Source: Viridothelium virens (taxonomy: Eukaryota > Ascomycota > Dothideomycetes > Trypetheliales > Trypetheliaceae). From it: a stretch of 38,767 bases of DNA. The notes under the pieces are model-generated. The model saw only the letters and a list, made by a program, of their open reading frames with translations, did not search any database and was not told where the DNA came from. The DNA lies in the NCBI GenBank assembly GCA_010094025.1, contig ML991894.1, forward strand, positions 1-38,767, written 5' to 3'. Shown here piece after piece: positions 29,443-38,767 of the stretch; position 1 is the stretch's first letter, and every line of letters starts with the position of its first letter. A program made the position numbers and the translations under genes.

Positions 29443-30864
29443 TTACCATTTCTCTCTGTATTTCATGCTTCCTCTTCCTTTGAATCTGATTCCGCCTTCA
29501 CTTGCATCTTCTGAGGCACCGCCTAATCTCCCTTCATCTTGCCATCTATTCGCCCTGTCAAATCTTCTGTCCCTTCCGCCATATCCCTGTCTCATGTCTT
29601 CGCTTTCGACTTCTTGCCCCTCAATCCGGTCCTCTTCGTGTCTCGACCAGTCACTGTCGCGATCACGATAATTAGGCCTCCTGCCACCAAAATTCCTATC
29701 ATCCCGCTTTGTCCATACTTTTTCTCTGCCTCTTCTGTCATCCATTCGTCCTTCCGCTCTTCTCTCATCGGGACGATCATGAAAGTCTTGATTAGGTAGA
29801 CTACTCCGCCTCCTCCCCTGTTTCTCCCCTTCGCTACCACGGCTCGGGCTCGCATCTCGCACATGCTTCCTATGCTTCTGTTTCTTTCTACGCCCCTCGT
29901 CCTCTTCTTCCAGAACAGGTGAAATGCTAGCTGTGGCTCCGCGCTTGGGGGCACGACCGCGTAGAGTGGAGTCTAAGGAATGATCTGAGCGCCTCCGGTC
30001 TCTTTTGCTATGCTTGACTCTCAAGTGAGACACCGGGCTTACAGAAGAGCCTGAATCAGATGAGGATGTGGAGGAGCGACGGCGTTTACGGCGGCCTCGA
30101 TCGCGGTCAGTGTCCTTGGCTATAGAGAGGGTGGGATTCGTAGACGCAGATGGTTGGGTCTGCTTCTTCCGTCGCTCGAGCTCGCCACAGTGCGCAATGA
30201 GGAGCGGTGTCAAAGGCCGATCGTTATTGTCGACATCGATCTTCGCCATGCGTCTAAGGACGTCTTGCCCTGAGACTAGGTGTCCGAAAATGGTATGTTT
30301 GCCATTCAGGTGGGGGCATTCTGTCAAAGTGATAAAGAATCTATGAAAGACGACGGTCAGATTTTACTCTTACATTTTTTCTTCTCAGGTATTCGAGGAC
30401 TGAACGTTGAATGAATCGAGAGGCGCGTACTGACTACTGTTGGTACTCTTCCCGCGGTTTGCCATACATAGTAGCCCCTCGGTATCAATCTTTCTCCAAT
30501 TCAAGTTCTCATCTTCGAACTCTCGGCCGTAGATAGAATCACCGCCTGTGCCATCTCCAGCAGTAATGTCTCCGCCTTGGATCATAAATTCATCGATAAC
30601 GCGATGGAAAAGAGAAGTCTTGTAAGAAAGCGTCGTTTCCGAGCTTGTACATATCGCACGGAAGCTACTCAAGCTGTCAGTCTCAAAGCCAGATGCAAAA
30701 GTATATTGACCAAATAGGCAAGGAAAAAACATTGGGAAGGCTTACTTTTCACATGTTTTTGGAGTTTTATCCGTAAAGAGCTCGATAGTGAGACGTCCAA
30801 AGAGCTCGTCACCATGGCTGATGTCGAGAAAAACTCGCGGTCTATGCACAACCTGACTGGCCAT
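29443..30864 (-). CDS. Cyclophilin-type prolyl isomerase with Arg/Ser-rich tail
   Basis: Three exons (30864-30746, 30664-30431, 30340-29443) give 416 aa, with phases 2 and 2 agreeing. The cyclophilin domain covers about residues 1-165: [23 protein letters not shown] with catalytic Arg61, [17 protein letters not shown] and [15 protein letters not shown]. The residue matching Trp121 of human cyclophilin A is His128, a change known to lower cyclosporin A binding. The remaining 250 residues are rich in Arg, Ser, Asp and Lys ([17 protein letters not shown], many RD and SR pairs), as in nuclear SR-cyclophilins that associate with spliceosomes. It lacks a signal peptide. It is transcribed divergently from the splicing factor Ntr2. 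Confidence 0.92.
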
Positions 30865-31027
30865 CTACTGTGTCAAGGTTCACAACGTTTGCGGTGCTTC
30901 ACGGAGAAGTCGCAGCATGATGCTGTGAGAGCTCCGAGAAGGCGCGAAGCGGGGAAATGTGGACGTGAACCTCAACTACCCAATTTGACCACCGAAAAAT
31001 TCATAGCCACACCATACGCCATACGCC
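30865..31027. promoter_or_regulatory. 163-bp bidirectional promoter
   Basis: This is the whole distance between the two divergent start codons of the SR-tailed cyclophilin and Ntr2. Both 5' UTRs must lie inside it, so it likely works as one shared promoter. I see no TATA box. A short direct repeat, CATACGCCATACGCCAT, lies at 31013-31029. Confidence 0.6.
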
Positions 31028-32495
31028 ATGAAGAAATCATTCGCCGCAAAGCGCACTCCGCGCAAGATTGGACGCGACGACGATGATGCACCAATTAACA
31101 GCAGCGAAGATGCTCCCAAAGCTCCAAGTAAGTAGCTCATTACCATGCTATCTCCTCACGTCTCTTTCTGACATGAGACTGAACAGACGCTGATTGCTCG
31201 GCGCAGATTCTGAACCCATCGTAAGACGTCCTGGTCTCTCCTCAAAACCTAAGAAAGGCTCTTCCCTACGCCTGTCCTTTGGACCCGATACCAAATCCAC
31301 CGAACCCAGTCAGGACGACTCAGACGACGTCTTCGCGCCCAAAAAATCCCACCTGAACCGCGTCACCCAAGACTCCAAGCCCCACCCCCTACGCGCCTCC
31401 CTCTCCACCGACCGCCTCCCCTTCCGCGCCAACACCCCCTCCGACCAACCCAGTTACTCAGCCTCCTACCTCACCGAACTCCGCAAGTCCACCCCCAGCC
31501 GCCCCGCACCCTCCTCATCCTCCGCCGCCACACCCTCCGACCCCACCACCACGAGCCCCCGCGCCCTCGACATCGCGTCTAAATTCGGGCTCTCCGCCAG
31601 CAGCGCCCTCGCCACCAGCCACCCCTCGATTCCAACCGACGGCGAGATCCGCGAGAAGAAAGCGCGCCGGGCGCGTCTCGCGCAGGAGCAGCGCGCCGAG
31701 GAGTACATCGGGCTGAGCGCATCGGGGTCGTCGGCATCGGGCTCCGCATCCGACGAAGAAGAAGACTCCGATGGCAACGTCGTGAAGCGCTTCACGCCTG
31801 GCTCTCGCTCTCGTTCTCGTCGGAGGAAGCCGGAGTCGCGGCTGCAGCGGGAGGACGAGGATATCGCGGAGGGGTATGATGAGCTTGTGGAGGATGGGAG
31901 GGTGGCGTTGGGGAGGAGGGCGGAGAGGGAGGAGAAGGTGAGGAGGCGGCGGGAGATGGCGGAGAGGATACGGGAGGCGGAGGGTGGAGGGGTGGTGGGG
32001 GGTGGTGATGGGGAGGAGAGTGCGGAGGGAGAGAGGGATGAGGAGGAGGCGACGCGGCATGCGGCGTACGAGGCGGCTCAGACGGCTGCGGGGGCGTACG
32101 GAGTACCGGGAACGTCGTCGTCGTTGCGGCGGAGAGAGGAGCGGGCGGCGATGGAGAGATTGAAGGGGCCGAAGAAGATGACGGCGGTGCCGGAGTTGGG
32201 GACTGTGCTGGCGAAGTTGAGAGAGGAGGTGCAGAGGAAAGAGTATGCACGGATGATGAAGGCGAGAGAATTAGAGGAGTTGAAGAAGGAGCAGGGGGAG
32301 ATTGCGGTGGAGGAGGTCAGGATACAGCAGGAGCTGAAGGAGGCGGGTAGACGGTATGAGGAATTGAAGGCAGAGGCAGGGATACAGAGACAAGCTAATG
32401 GGTCTGGAGGTACGGAGATGGTCAAAGTAGAACGAGGTCTCGAAAGCTTTGGATCCATGCCTATGGCGGTGGATGGCGATTCAAGTGATGAGTAG
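31028..32495 (+). CDS. NTR2: Nineteen complex-related protein 2 (Ntr2) domain protein
   Basis: Exon 1 (31028-31127) and exon 2 (31207-32495) join in phase 1 to give 462 aa. The N-terminus is basic (MKKSFAAKRTPRKIGRDDDD). The Ntr2 signature appears at about residues 110-130 (SYSASYLTELRKSTPS), followed by a Pro/Ser-rich linker. A conserved IPTDGEIREKKARRARLA helix comes next. The long C-terminal part is coiled coil (LGTVLAKLREEVQRKEY, ELEELKKEQGEIAVEE). Known role: Ntr2 with Ntr1 recruits the helicase Prp43 to release the excised intron lariat and take spliceosomes apart. The middle holds Gly/Glu-rich low complexity (GGGVVGGGDGEES), produced by a G-rich DNA tract. It is divergent from the cyclophilin and convergent with Erv46. 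Confidence 0.85.
31300..32340. other. C-to-G skew-switch island 5 (Ntr2 gene)
   Basis: Bases 31381-31440 hold 39 C and 6 G, while 31921-31980 hold 36 G and 6 C. The centre is near 31650. Confidence 0.75.
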
Positions 32496-32679
32496 GCTTA
32501 TGATACCATCTCAAGGAAGCCAAAGTGCTTGTAACTCTGAACCTTTTTAATAAAATACAAGAAAAGATTTCACACCCCATATGTCGATGAGTATGCCAGC
32601 AAATGCTTCTAGAACGCTCACGATCCAAAGCTCTACTCGACGAGAAGCGCCCAACGCCAAGCCAATCCAAGAGTTACCA

Positions 32680-34187
32680 TCAACTGCTGTGTATCTTCCG
32701 TACTCTCTGTACACCTTCATACAAAGCGCGGTCGACTGCTGCAGCGACGGTCAAAGTACCTCCAACAACGGCACAGACGCCAACGAGGAAACCAGTGAAG
32801 CTCTTGGCGCGAGCTTCGCGATTGATGACTTTCATTGGCGAGATGTCCTAAACATTGTCAACATATGATTCTCTTCAGACGGGGATAGGACGAGATAGGG
32901 ACAATGAGAAAGCACTTACGTAAGAAAAGAACACTCCAGGAATGCCCCCGCGAGCATGCAACCGTTCCTTGTGGCCCTCGTTCGCATCACTGCCGCCTGT
33001 CAGGCTACGCTTGTGGCTCGTTACTGAGTACTGATGCGTCTCAATGCTTCCAGATTCGCTCTTGCCATAGCTACCGAGCTCAGCCAGGTCAGGGCGAACA
33101 TCGAGGAGGTTGCTGCCAAGGTTCTTGGAGTCCCAACCGAGAGGGAGATACGCCGTTGACACAACTTTCACAAAGTACATGTAATTGTATGCCTGCTCAG
33201 TAGTACTCTGTTCGTGACCATCGAGCGGATTTCCGTGGTGATTGCTCCACGCCCACCCCCTTCTCTTCACTACTGCATCAGGAAGCTCGGGACCAAATCT
33301 TAGTTCATGGATCTTATGAGTGAACGTATGGCCCCCCTCGACTGGGCTTTCGAAATAATTTTTCAAGTCATGTACATGTACATTGCCGTTGCTGAAACTC
33401 TTGCCTGGTGCGAAATGAAAGTTACCGATAACTTTGTTGACACGAATGCCGCCTTCGATTCGGCACCCTTCGTTGCGCTGGGCGTCAAGCTGTTCGCCGT
33501 AATGCTCCCGTTCGCATTGCTCGACGTTCTCGCCCCGACCAAATGACCAGGATTTCCCAGCGTAAGCGTCGCGGACTTCATCACAGGTATTGCAACAGCC
33601 GGGTTTTTTGACAGTGGACGGGACCGGGGCACCGTAGCAATCACCACAGTACTCGGGATCAAGATGGACAGTATCTTCGGTAGGGTGTCTTGCGCTGGGT
33701 CAGCCATTTCATCTTCTTTACGATCCGACTGTCCCCCAAGCTGCAATTCGAGAATACACGTTGAGGACCCTGCTTGTATGAAATTTATGAAAGTGAAACG
33801 AGTATCCACTTACAGTTCCAAGTCCTTAATCTCTAATACCCTTCCCCCCTCCCTCTCATTCGACAGCCTCACCTTCTTCACTCCATGCATTACGCCACTC
33901 TGTACCTCTCCACTCACATCCATAACATCTAGCGTCAATAGCTCACATGGTAAGCGCGGGAATGTGATGTTCATATGTATCTCCATCTTCTCCCCTCTCC
34001 CTTTGTCCACCACCAACTCCGGCTTGACAACAATGCGTCGGTAGTCGCTCCACTCACTCCACATCAAGAACAGAATCACCAGTAGAGAGGTGATGGTGAC
34101 GACACCGCCGGAGGTAGTCCGCACGCGAGCATCTTCAACGGTCTTGGTGAAGGCGTCAAGGCGCGTGAAACGAGATTTGGGGGGCAT
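32680..34187 (-). CDS. ERV46: Erv46, COPII vesicle cargo-receptor subunit
   Basis: Three exons: 34187-33814, 33694-32920 and 32847-32680. Phases 2 and 0 agree and give 438 aa. The N-terminus has FTRLDAFTKTVEDARVRTTSGG followed by membrane segment 1 (VTITSLLVILFLMW, about residues 30-45). The lumenal domain holds the Cys motifs HLDPEYCGDCYGA and GCCNTCDEVRDAY, then IGNFHFAPGKSF and LDGHEQSTTEQAYNYMYF. The second membrane segment (TGFLVGVCAVVGGTLTVAAAVD) is near the C-terminus. Known role: with Erv41 it cycles between ER and Golgi, retrieving ER-resident glycoproteins and packing cargo into COPII vesicles. The C-terminus ends in KIHSS rather than a classical KKxx signal. The first intron's acceptor (CCCAG at 33699-33695) is inferred from frame and family alignment. 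Confidence 0.93.
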
Positions 34188-34956
34188 GTTGGCGGAGGAT
34201 TGATGCAGGTGTAGGATCGAAAGGTAGCAAAATTCTCGTCAGATTCTTCAGTGCCGAATTGGGGGAGAAGAGAAGGTAGAAAATCCGGCTGGAATACGAT
34301 ATTAGCCGTCAATGAGGGAGCGGATGAAAGAGCTCGAGCTGGAAACTTTCAGAACGGGAGCTTTCCCCGTGCAAAAACCGCACGACTGCAAATAAAGAGA
34401 TAATGAAAGATTGGTCAATTAAGACATATCATCGCTTCTCATGATACCTTGGAGCCGGTACCTGGATTGGCAGGGCAGAGGAGTGGTAGGAATATTTGCT
34501 GGTAAGCTACAGAGGCTACCCGGAGAAAAAGGCCACCTCCACAATCTCGAAGCTCACCGCCCGGGCTAGCGCAGGTACCCTGGACCATAATAATCGTAAT
34601 CATCCCATAACCCAACACCGGCAGCAGGTAATGACAGAATGCGCATACGGATTAGTGGAAATACGTCTCAGTGGCGGAATGAGGGAATTTCAAGATTTCT
34701 ATCTTGTCCCAATCATATGACTATGACACCTCAAGAATATCTACTCCTGCGCCATAATCGGAGGCATACCAGCTTCCAAAATCCGTCAATACCCAAGATA
34801 TTCGCTCGGCGACGGCCAAACACAATTGACCTTGACCACGATGGTGTAAACGATCGTTCATGACTGCATCTATCCCGCTGTTCTGTAGGATATCATATCC
34901 AACCACCCACTGAATCCATCCGACATCGGAGCCTTCCACATCAGCAGCACCAAGCC
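34188..34956. other. Intergenic region
   Basis: This is the 5' flank of Erv46 and the 3' flank of the TamA-like gene, both minus-strand. No gene is supported. Confidence 0.5.
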
Positions 34957-37257
34957 CTACAGATCATCGTCCGGAAACCCCATAAACCCCGGCCCAGACG
35001 GATACCTCCCCAAAGCCTCCGCCCCCACCTCACCCACTTCGCCAGCCTCATCCCCCATCCCCATCCCCATCCCCATCCCTACCCCCAACCCCTCCCCCAC
35101 CCCTCCCTCGCCCTCCTCCGGCACCCCCGCCTCACTCGTCCTCGGCTGCTGCCCCAACCACGGCTTCTCGGCCAAATTCCTCAAGAGGCCACGACTCGCA
35201 TCCAGCATGCGGACCGCATACCCCAAGAACTCAGCGCGCCTCGAGCTAACACTCAGGGTCCAGCGGTACTCGCGCAGGCGCATGCGATAGAAGTCTGCCT
35301 CCTCCTGGGTGGGCGCCGTGGCCCAAAGGAGGGAGCCGAAGGTGCCGATGAGGGTGAAGTTGACTTTCGAGGCGAAGTACCAGAAGGCCTGCAGGTGCGA
35401 GGGGCGGAGGCGGTTGACGAAGTCCATGGCGGAGATGAGGCGGGTTTTGGCGGCGGAGCGGCAGATGTAGAAGAGGTAGGGGTCGGAGGTGGTGGGGGAG
35501 AGGGACTGGATGATGCGGCGGTGGAGGGTGATTTCGGTGGCGAAGTAGCCGAGGTGGAGGTAGCCTAGATGGGGGTGTTAGGAGGAAGGGAGAAAGGGAG
35601 ATAGGTGCACGGGGGAAAAAGAAGTACGACTTGCCTGTCATGGAAAGCTGCTGGTTATCAGTGGTGTCCATCCGCGCATTTGCGGGGAGCCGAGCAAACC
35701 ACTCTTTGAGCTTGATTTGAACGGGCTTGGCTCTCTCGAGGATCAATCTGGTCGCGTTTGGGCCTGCATCATCGAAGTCTGAGATGGCCGCCTGTGTGTA
35801 GAAGGTGTCCATCACTTCAGCCATTATTGAAGTGAGAGCAATCATCTGATTAAAGACTTCTTGGCCTTGTTCAGCGCTAATTCGCTCCTCTTCAGTTGGC
35901 AGTATCGCTTGAGATCCCGCGATTGGATTTTCCGCAAAATCGTCGTCGGTCAGGGGTTTTACGGCCCAATTGGCGTCAAATATATGCGAGGGACGACCGT
36001 GGATTAAAGAACTCCATTTATCTTGCATGTAGAGGGCCCACGCGATCCTTTTCCGCAGTCCTCGTTCCCAGGCCGGTATCTGCCAACGAGAGCAGTCAAG
36101 ATGCAGACCCAGTTCCTGACCGACTGCAACAAGCTGAGTCGTGAGACTCCAAAGATCGGCATCAGGCCTCTGCAATAATAGAAGACCAGCCTGCATTGTC
36201 GACAATTTTGGCTGCTTCATAGTATTCATCAGAGAACGTGAGGCGATTTCTTCCAGCCTGGCAGAATCTGGCTTTGACTGGCTGGCTAGCTTCTCCTCGA
36301 ATGACCACCAATTCAGGGCCAGTAGATAGATACCCGCAAGCAGCGCGGGATTGTACTGACGATCATTATTTTGGTATCGGTCGAGGAAGACCTGTTTTTG
36401 GATAATGGGAAAACTAGGGTGAACTATCCGGAAATATATGTCAATCAAGGCAGATCCATGGGGCGCGACAGTCTGTTCGACGGTATTGAGTGCCTCAGCT
36501 TCATCATACGACGATTGAGTGGTATCATCAGAATACATAATGAAGCACTCATGTTCATCAACCTTGCGGAGAGTGCCAAAGTCTACTTTGCTCTCGTTAC
36601 GACCGTCAAACTGGGATAGATCCAGCAAGGAGTGGTCGTAAGCAGAGCTCAGCCCAATGTGTCGGCAATGCCGCCCTCTCTGGAGGCTTAGAGTTTCGCC
36701 TAATAGAGTTGGGCTTGGGGTGAGTAGTAAGGGGTGGACCTCTTCTTCTTGCTTTACTTGGGTGGGGGCAATTTCTCTTGGGCTTTTCTGAGGTGGGGGT
36801 CTGTCAAAGTCAGTGAGCCATTAAAATTTCTAGCAAAAAATGACTTTCGACAAATTGACAAGTTGCTTACCTTTTCTTCACACTATCGCCCGAGATCTCG
36901 TTGTTTAACTTTCGTTTACGAGGGAGGGGGCTCTGCACAAAAGTACAATCTTGCTTATGAAACTCGCACAGTACACATAGGACTTTTCCTTCATGAATAA
37001 CGCAACGTGATTTTCTCCTTCGGCAAGCGTCGCCTATCGCAAAAACGTAAGCTGGTAGGGCGTTAGATAAGAGAAGATAGAGATATACATGGTCGTTCCC
37101 TGCGGCTTCTTATGTTCGCTACGGCGGCAGCTGAAGTCTTGGATTGGGGAATGTTTTCTTTCCCGGTCATTACATGAGGACTTTCCGTCTGCGAAGCGAC
37201 TGTAGGCAGAGGCGCCAAACGAGGTAGGACTGGTTTCATGGCAAGAAGCGCCGTCAT
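34957..37257 (-). CDS. tamA: Zn2Cys6 transcriptional activator of TamA/DAL81 type
   Basis: Four exons (37257-37089, 37033-36871, 36800-35635, 35564-34957) give 701 aa with all phases consistent. The zinc cluster is complete: Cys57, Cys60, Cys67, Cys76, Cys79, Cys86, spacing 2-6-8-2-6, with CDACRRRKSRC. Intron 1 splits the first Cys codon (T from exon 1, GC from exon 2). A basic stretch (PLPRKRKL) follows. Then come the conserved TLLGETLSLQRG and RHIGLSSAYDHSLLDLSQF, typical of TamA/Dal81. The fungal transcription factor domain starts near IDIYFRIVHPSFPIIQK and includes QELGLHLDCSRWQIPAWERGLRKR. Known role of the family: co-activator of nitrogen-source (GABA, urea, allantoin, amino acid) utilisation genes. 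Intron 3 is a GC-AG intron (AG|GCAAGT donor, CATCTAG acceptor). The C-terminus carries a Gly-Met repeat. Confidence 0.9.
34990..35560. other. C-to-G skew-switch island 6 (TamA-like gene)
   Basis: Bases 35041-35100 hold 40 C and 2 G, while 35461-35520 hold 33 G and 5 C. The centre is near 35250-35300. The gene is on the minus strand, yet the plus-strand order is the same as in the plus-strand genes. Confidence 0.75.
35049..35080. repeat. Hexanucleotide CATCCC repeat in the TamA-like C-terminus
   Basis: Roughly five CATCCC units encode alternating Gly-Met on the minus strand. It lies in the G-rich (coding strand) arm of the composition switch and is likely length-variable between strains. Confidence 0.7.
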
Positions 37258-37915
37258 ATCAACATAGTTGCACAAGTCTGCTGACGTAGCCTATCCTAGA
37301 TAAGAGTTTAAGTTGCAAGGGACATTACATGACCCTGCAGTAGGCGTGGACGTCCCCGATAGCCCCAACTGAGATCAATGGACAGACTGCAAACCAGGCG
37401 GATGTTAGCGCGAAGGATTGATAGACCTTCGGAAGTCTAGGGAAGCCGCAGGGCTAGCTACTTGAAACACATACGTAGGAAAGCCAAGAACGATCCAATA
37501 TTTATGATTGGTTGTTGATGGAGTTAAAGATATTGCGGTGAAAGAGGCACAGTGCGAATGATTAAATCCCGGGTCTTAGACCGCGGACAAAAGGAAATAT
37601 AAGATAGAACGGTGGATAAAGGGCACAGAAGCACTCAGGCTGGTTCCGACCTCCCGGCAAGAGAGTGAATGAGGATCAAATAGTTTAGACTCCTGGAAGT
37701 CATGAGGCCCGCTCGAAAAATACGAACGGGAGCAAAAGCTCGTCAACGCCTCCGTACGAGGCCAAGAGTAAGATGAGAGCGTGAGAGCTGTAAGACTCGG
37801 GTGCGTCTGGAGGTTTTGAAGATGGTAAAGGGTTGAGCGATGGAAGCTTGGATATTCCAGAGCGAGTACGTAAAACAAACGGGTAGTGAGCAAAGCGTTG
37901 GCTGAAAATATTGGT
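37258..37915. other. Promoter region of the TamA-like gene
   Basis: No gene is supported. A minus-strand open frame at 37576-38010 has no ATG at its start, no domain and no splice logic. The region presumably carries the 5' UTR and promoter of the TamA-like gene. Confidence 0.45.
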
Positions 37916-38682
37916 TCACCTTTGCAATGAGCCTGTGACCGAGGCATGCAAGGGAAGGTGAGACGATGGCCCCGGGTGGGTGCGATAACGATAGCATGAA
38001 CCTCGGCCAATCACGTCTATTTGAGCCATCTCGTCCCACTCTCGTCTACTCTCCACCACTCTCCACCACTCTCTCCTCCACTCTCCTCCACTCTCCTCCA
38101 CCCCACGCGTGCGTCGTGCCTGCAGCACCTACCGAAATGCCCACTTGCAGCCCGTCAAGTGCGTAAGGTGTCTCGTGTTATCATGCCTACCTGAGTCGCC
38201 TCGCTCCAATCGGTCTGTTTGTCTACGTAAGCCTGCATTTCGCGGATAGCTGCCGAGACAACGTCATCTGGACCAGGGGTGGCTTCTTGTACCTTGGCGT
38301 CAGCCGTCTACCTAACCTAAGACGTTGGAAGGCAGCACTCGTCTCAAACTTTAATCGCCGCTTAGCCTATGTAAAAATGCCTCTTATCCACTATTCAGCC
38401 GCACCGTCTTTCTCAACGGCGGTGATGCATAACTCGACGTATGTACGGAGTACAGTCCTTGAAGCCTCTCGACAACCAGAAATATGAGAACCGAGACTTT
38501 CGCAGTCCAAGGCAAGAGACGAAGGCCATCATCTCTTCGAGTTGTAGCTTGGCAGCGCTGATTGCCGTTTTAAGGTTCGTAAGCGCGCAAGAGTGCAATA
38601 TAAACGCTTCCTGGATACTATGAATTGCATTGGCGGGAACGTCGTCAAAACCTCTGCTCGGATCCTTCTGCTCGATGGCTTC
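37916..38682 (-). CDS. Unrecognised gene, 5' end outside the window
   Basis: A strong intron end (branch site CTACTAAC, acceptor TTCTAG at 38688-38683) precedes an exon from 38682. It reads EAIEQKDPSRGFDDVPANAI and then a helix (LKTAISAAKLQLEEMMAFV). A second exon, 38307-38191, is open in phase 0 with a CAGGTAGGC donor and encodes GPDDVVSAAIREMQAYVDKQ followed by TDWSEATQ. A possible last exon, 38128-37916, is purine-rich (Glu/Arg/Trp) and less certain. Alternatively, the protein ends about 12 codons after 38191 by read-through of the donor. The donor of the first exon is unclear. I do not recognise the family, which looks helical and soluble. Confidence 0.45.
38051..38100. repeat. Pyrimidine-rich 10-bp tandem repeats
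   Basis: Two exact CTCCACCACT units (38051-38070) are followed by three exact CTCTCCTCCA units (38071-38100). They either lie in a last exon of the partial gene or in its 3' flank. Confidence 0.75.
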
Positions 38683-38746
38683 CTAGAATCACATGAATAT
38701 TGTGATCGTTAGTAGCTAGAATCAGGCAAAGCCCATCCTCCCAATG

Positions 38747-38767
38747 AAAAAAAAAAAAAAAAAAAAA
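38747..38767. repeat. 21-nt A homopolymer at the window end
   Basis: The run lies upstream of the branch site of a minus-strand intron, so in that gene it is a poly-T tract inside the intron. It may mark an assembly break. Confidence 0.8.

Noticed and set aside
37576-38010. 144-codon minus-strand frame upstream of the TamA-like gene
   Set aside because: It has no ATG at its start, no recognisable domain, and overlaps the presumed promoter and the end of another gene.

Overview
The window is nuclear DNA of a filamentous ascomycete (Pezizomycotina). Genes carry short spliceosomal introns (about 49-120 nt, one of 409) with fungal donor, branch and acceptor signals. The gene families also fit: a HET-domain protein, a Pth11-like seven-helix receptor, a QDE-2-type Argonaute, a TamA/DAL81-type Zn2Cys6 regulator and Ntr2. 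I cannot place it below subphylum. The last 21 bases are a homopolymer A run, so the right edge may be a contig end.

Layout. 1-1709 (-): a Lys/Ala/Pro/Thr-rich protein with LEA-like repeats, running off the left edge. 4454-5973 (+): Pth11-like rhodopsin-fold membrane protein, six exons. 6227-7183 (-): an acidic repeat protein whose frame is broken by one TAG. 7484-9637 (-): secreted six-hairpin glycosidase-like enzyme. 11129-11758 (+): Cdc4-type myosin light chain. 12025-13098 (+): HIT-family dinucleoside polyphosphate hydrolase. 13770-16802 (-): Argonaute. 18748-21503 (-) and 22538-23983 (+): a HET-domain gene and a membrane-protein gene transcribed divergently. 24707-26012 (+): class II aldolase/adducin protein. 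27355-29097 (+): divergent GH47 mannosidase-like membrane protein. 29443-30864 (-) and 31028-32495 (+): an Arg/Ser-rich-tailed cyclophilin and the spliceosome-disassembly factor Ntr2, sharing a 163-bp promoter. 32680-34187 (-): Erv46. 34957-37257 (-): TamA/DAL81-like activator. 37916-38682 (-): parts of an unrecognised gene entering from the right.

Most genes are unrelated housekeeping or accessory functions. Two neighbour pairs look meaningful: cyclophilin/Ntr2 (both mRNA-splicing themes) and HET/membrane protein (a common accessory arrangement). There is no biosynthetic cluster, transposon, tRNA, rRNA or CRISPR array that I can support.

The most unusual signal is compositional. Six genes contain a GC-rich island in which the sequence is strongly C-rich on the left and switches abruptly to strongly G-rich on the right, whichever strand is coding. 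This is an origin-like or break-like skew switch centred inside exons. It also seems to generate Gly/Glu-rich low-complexity protein segments.
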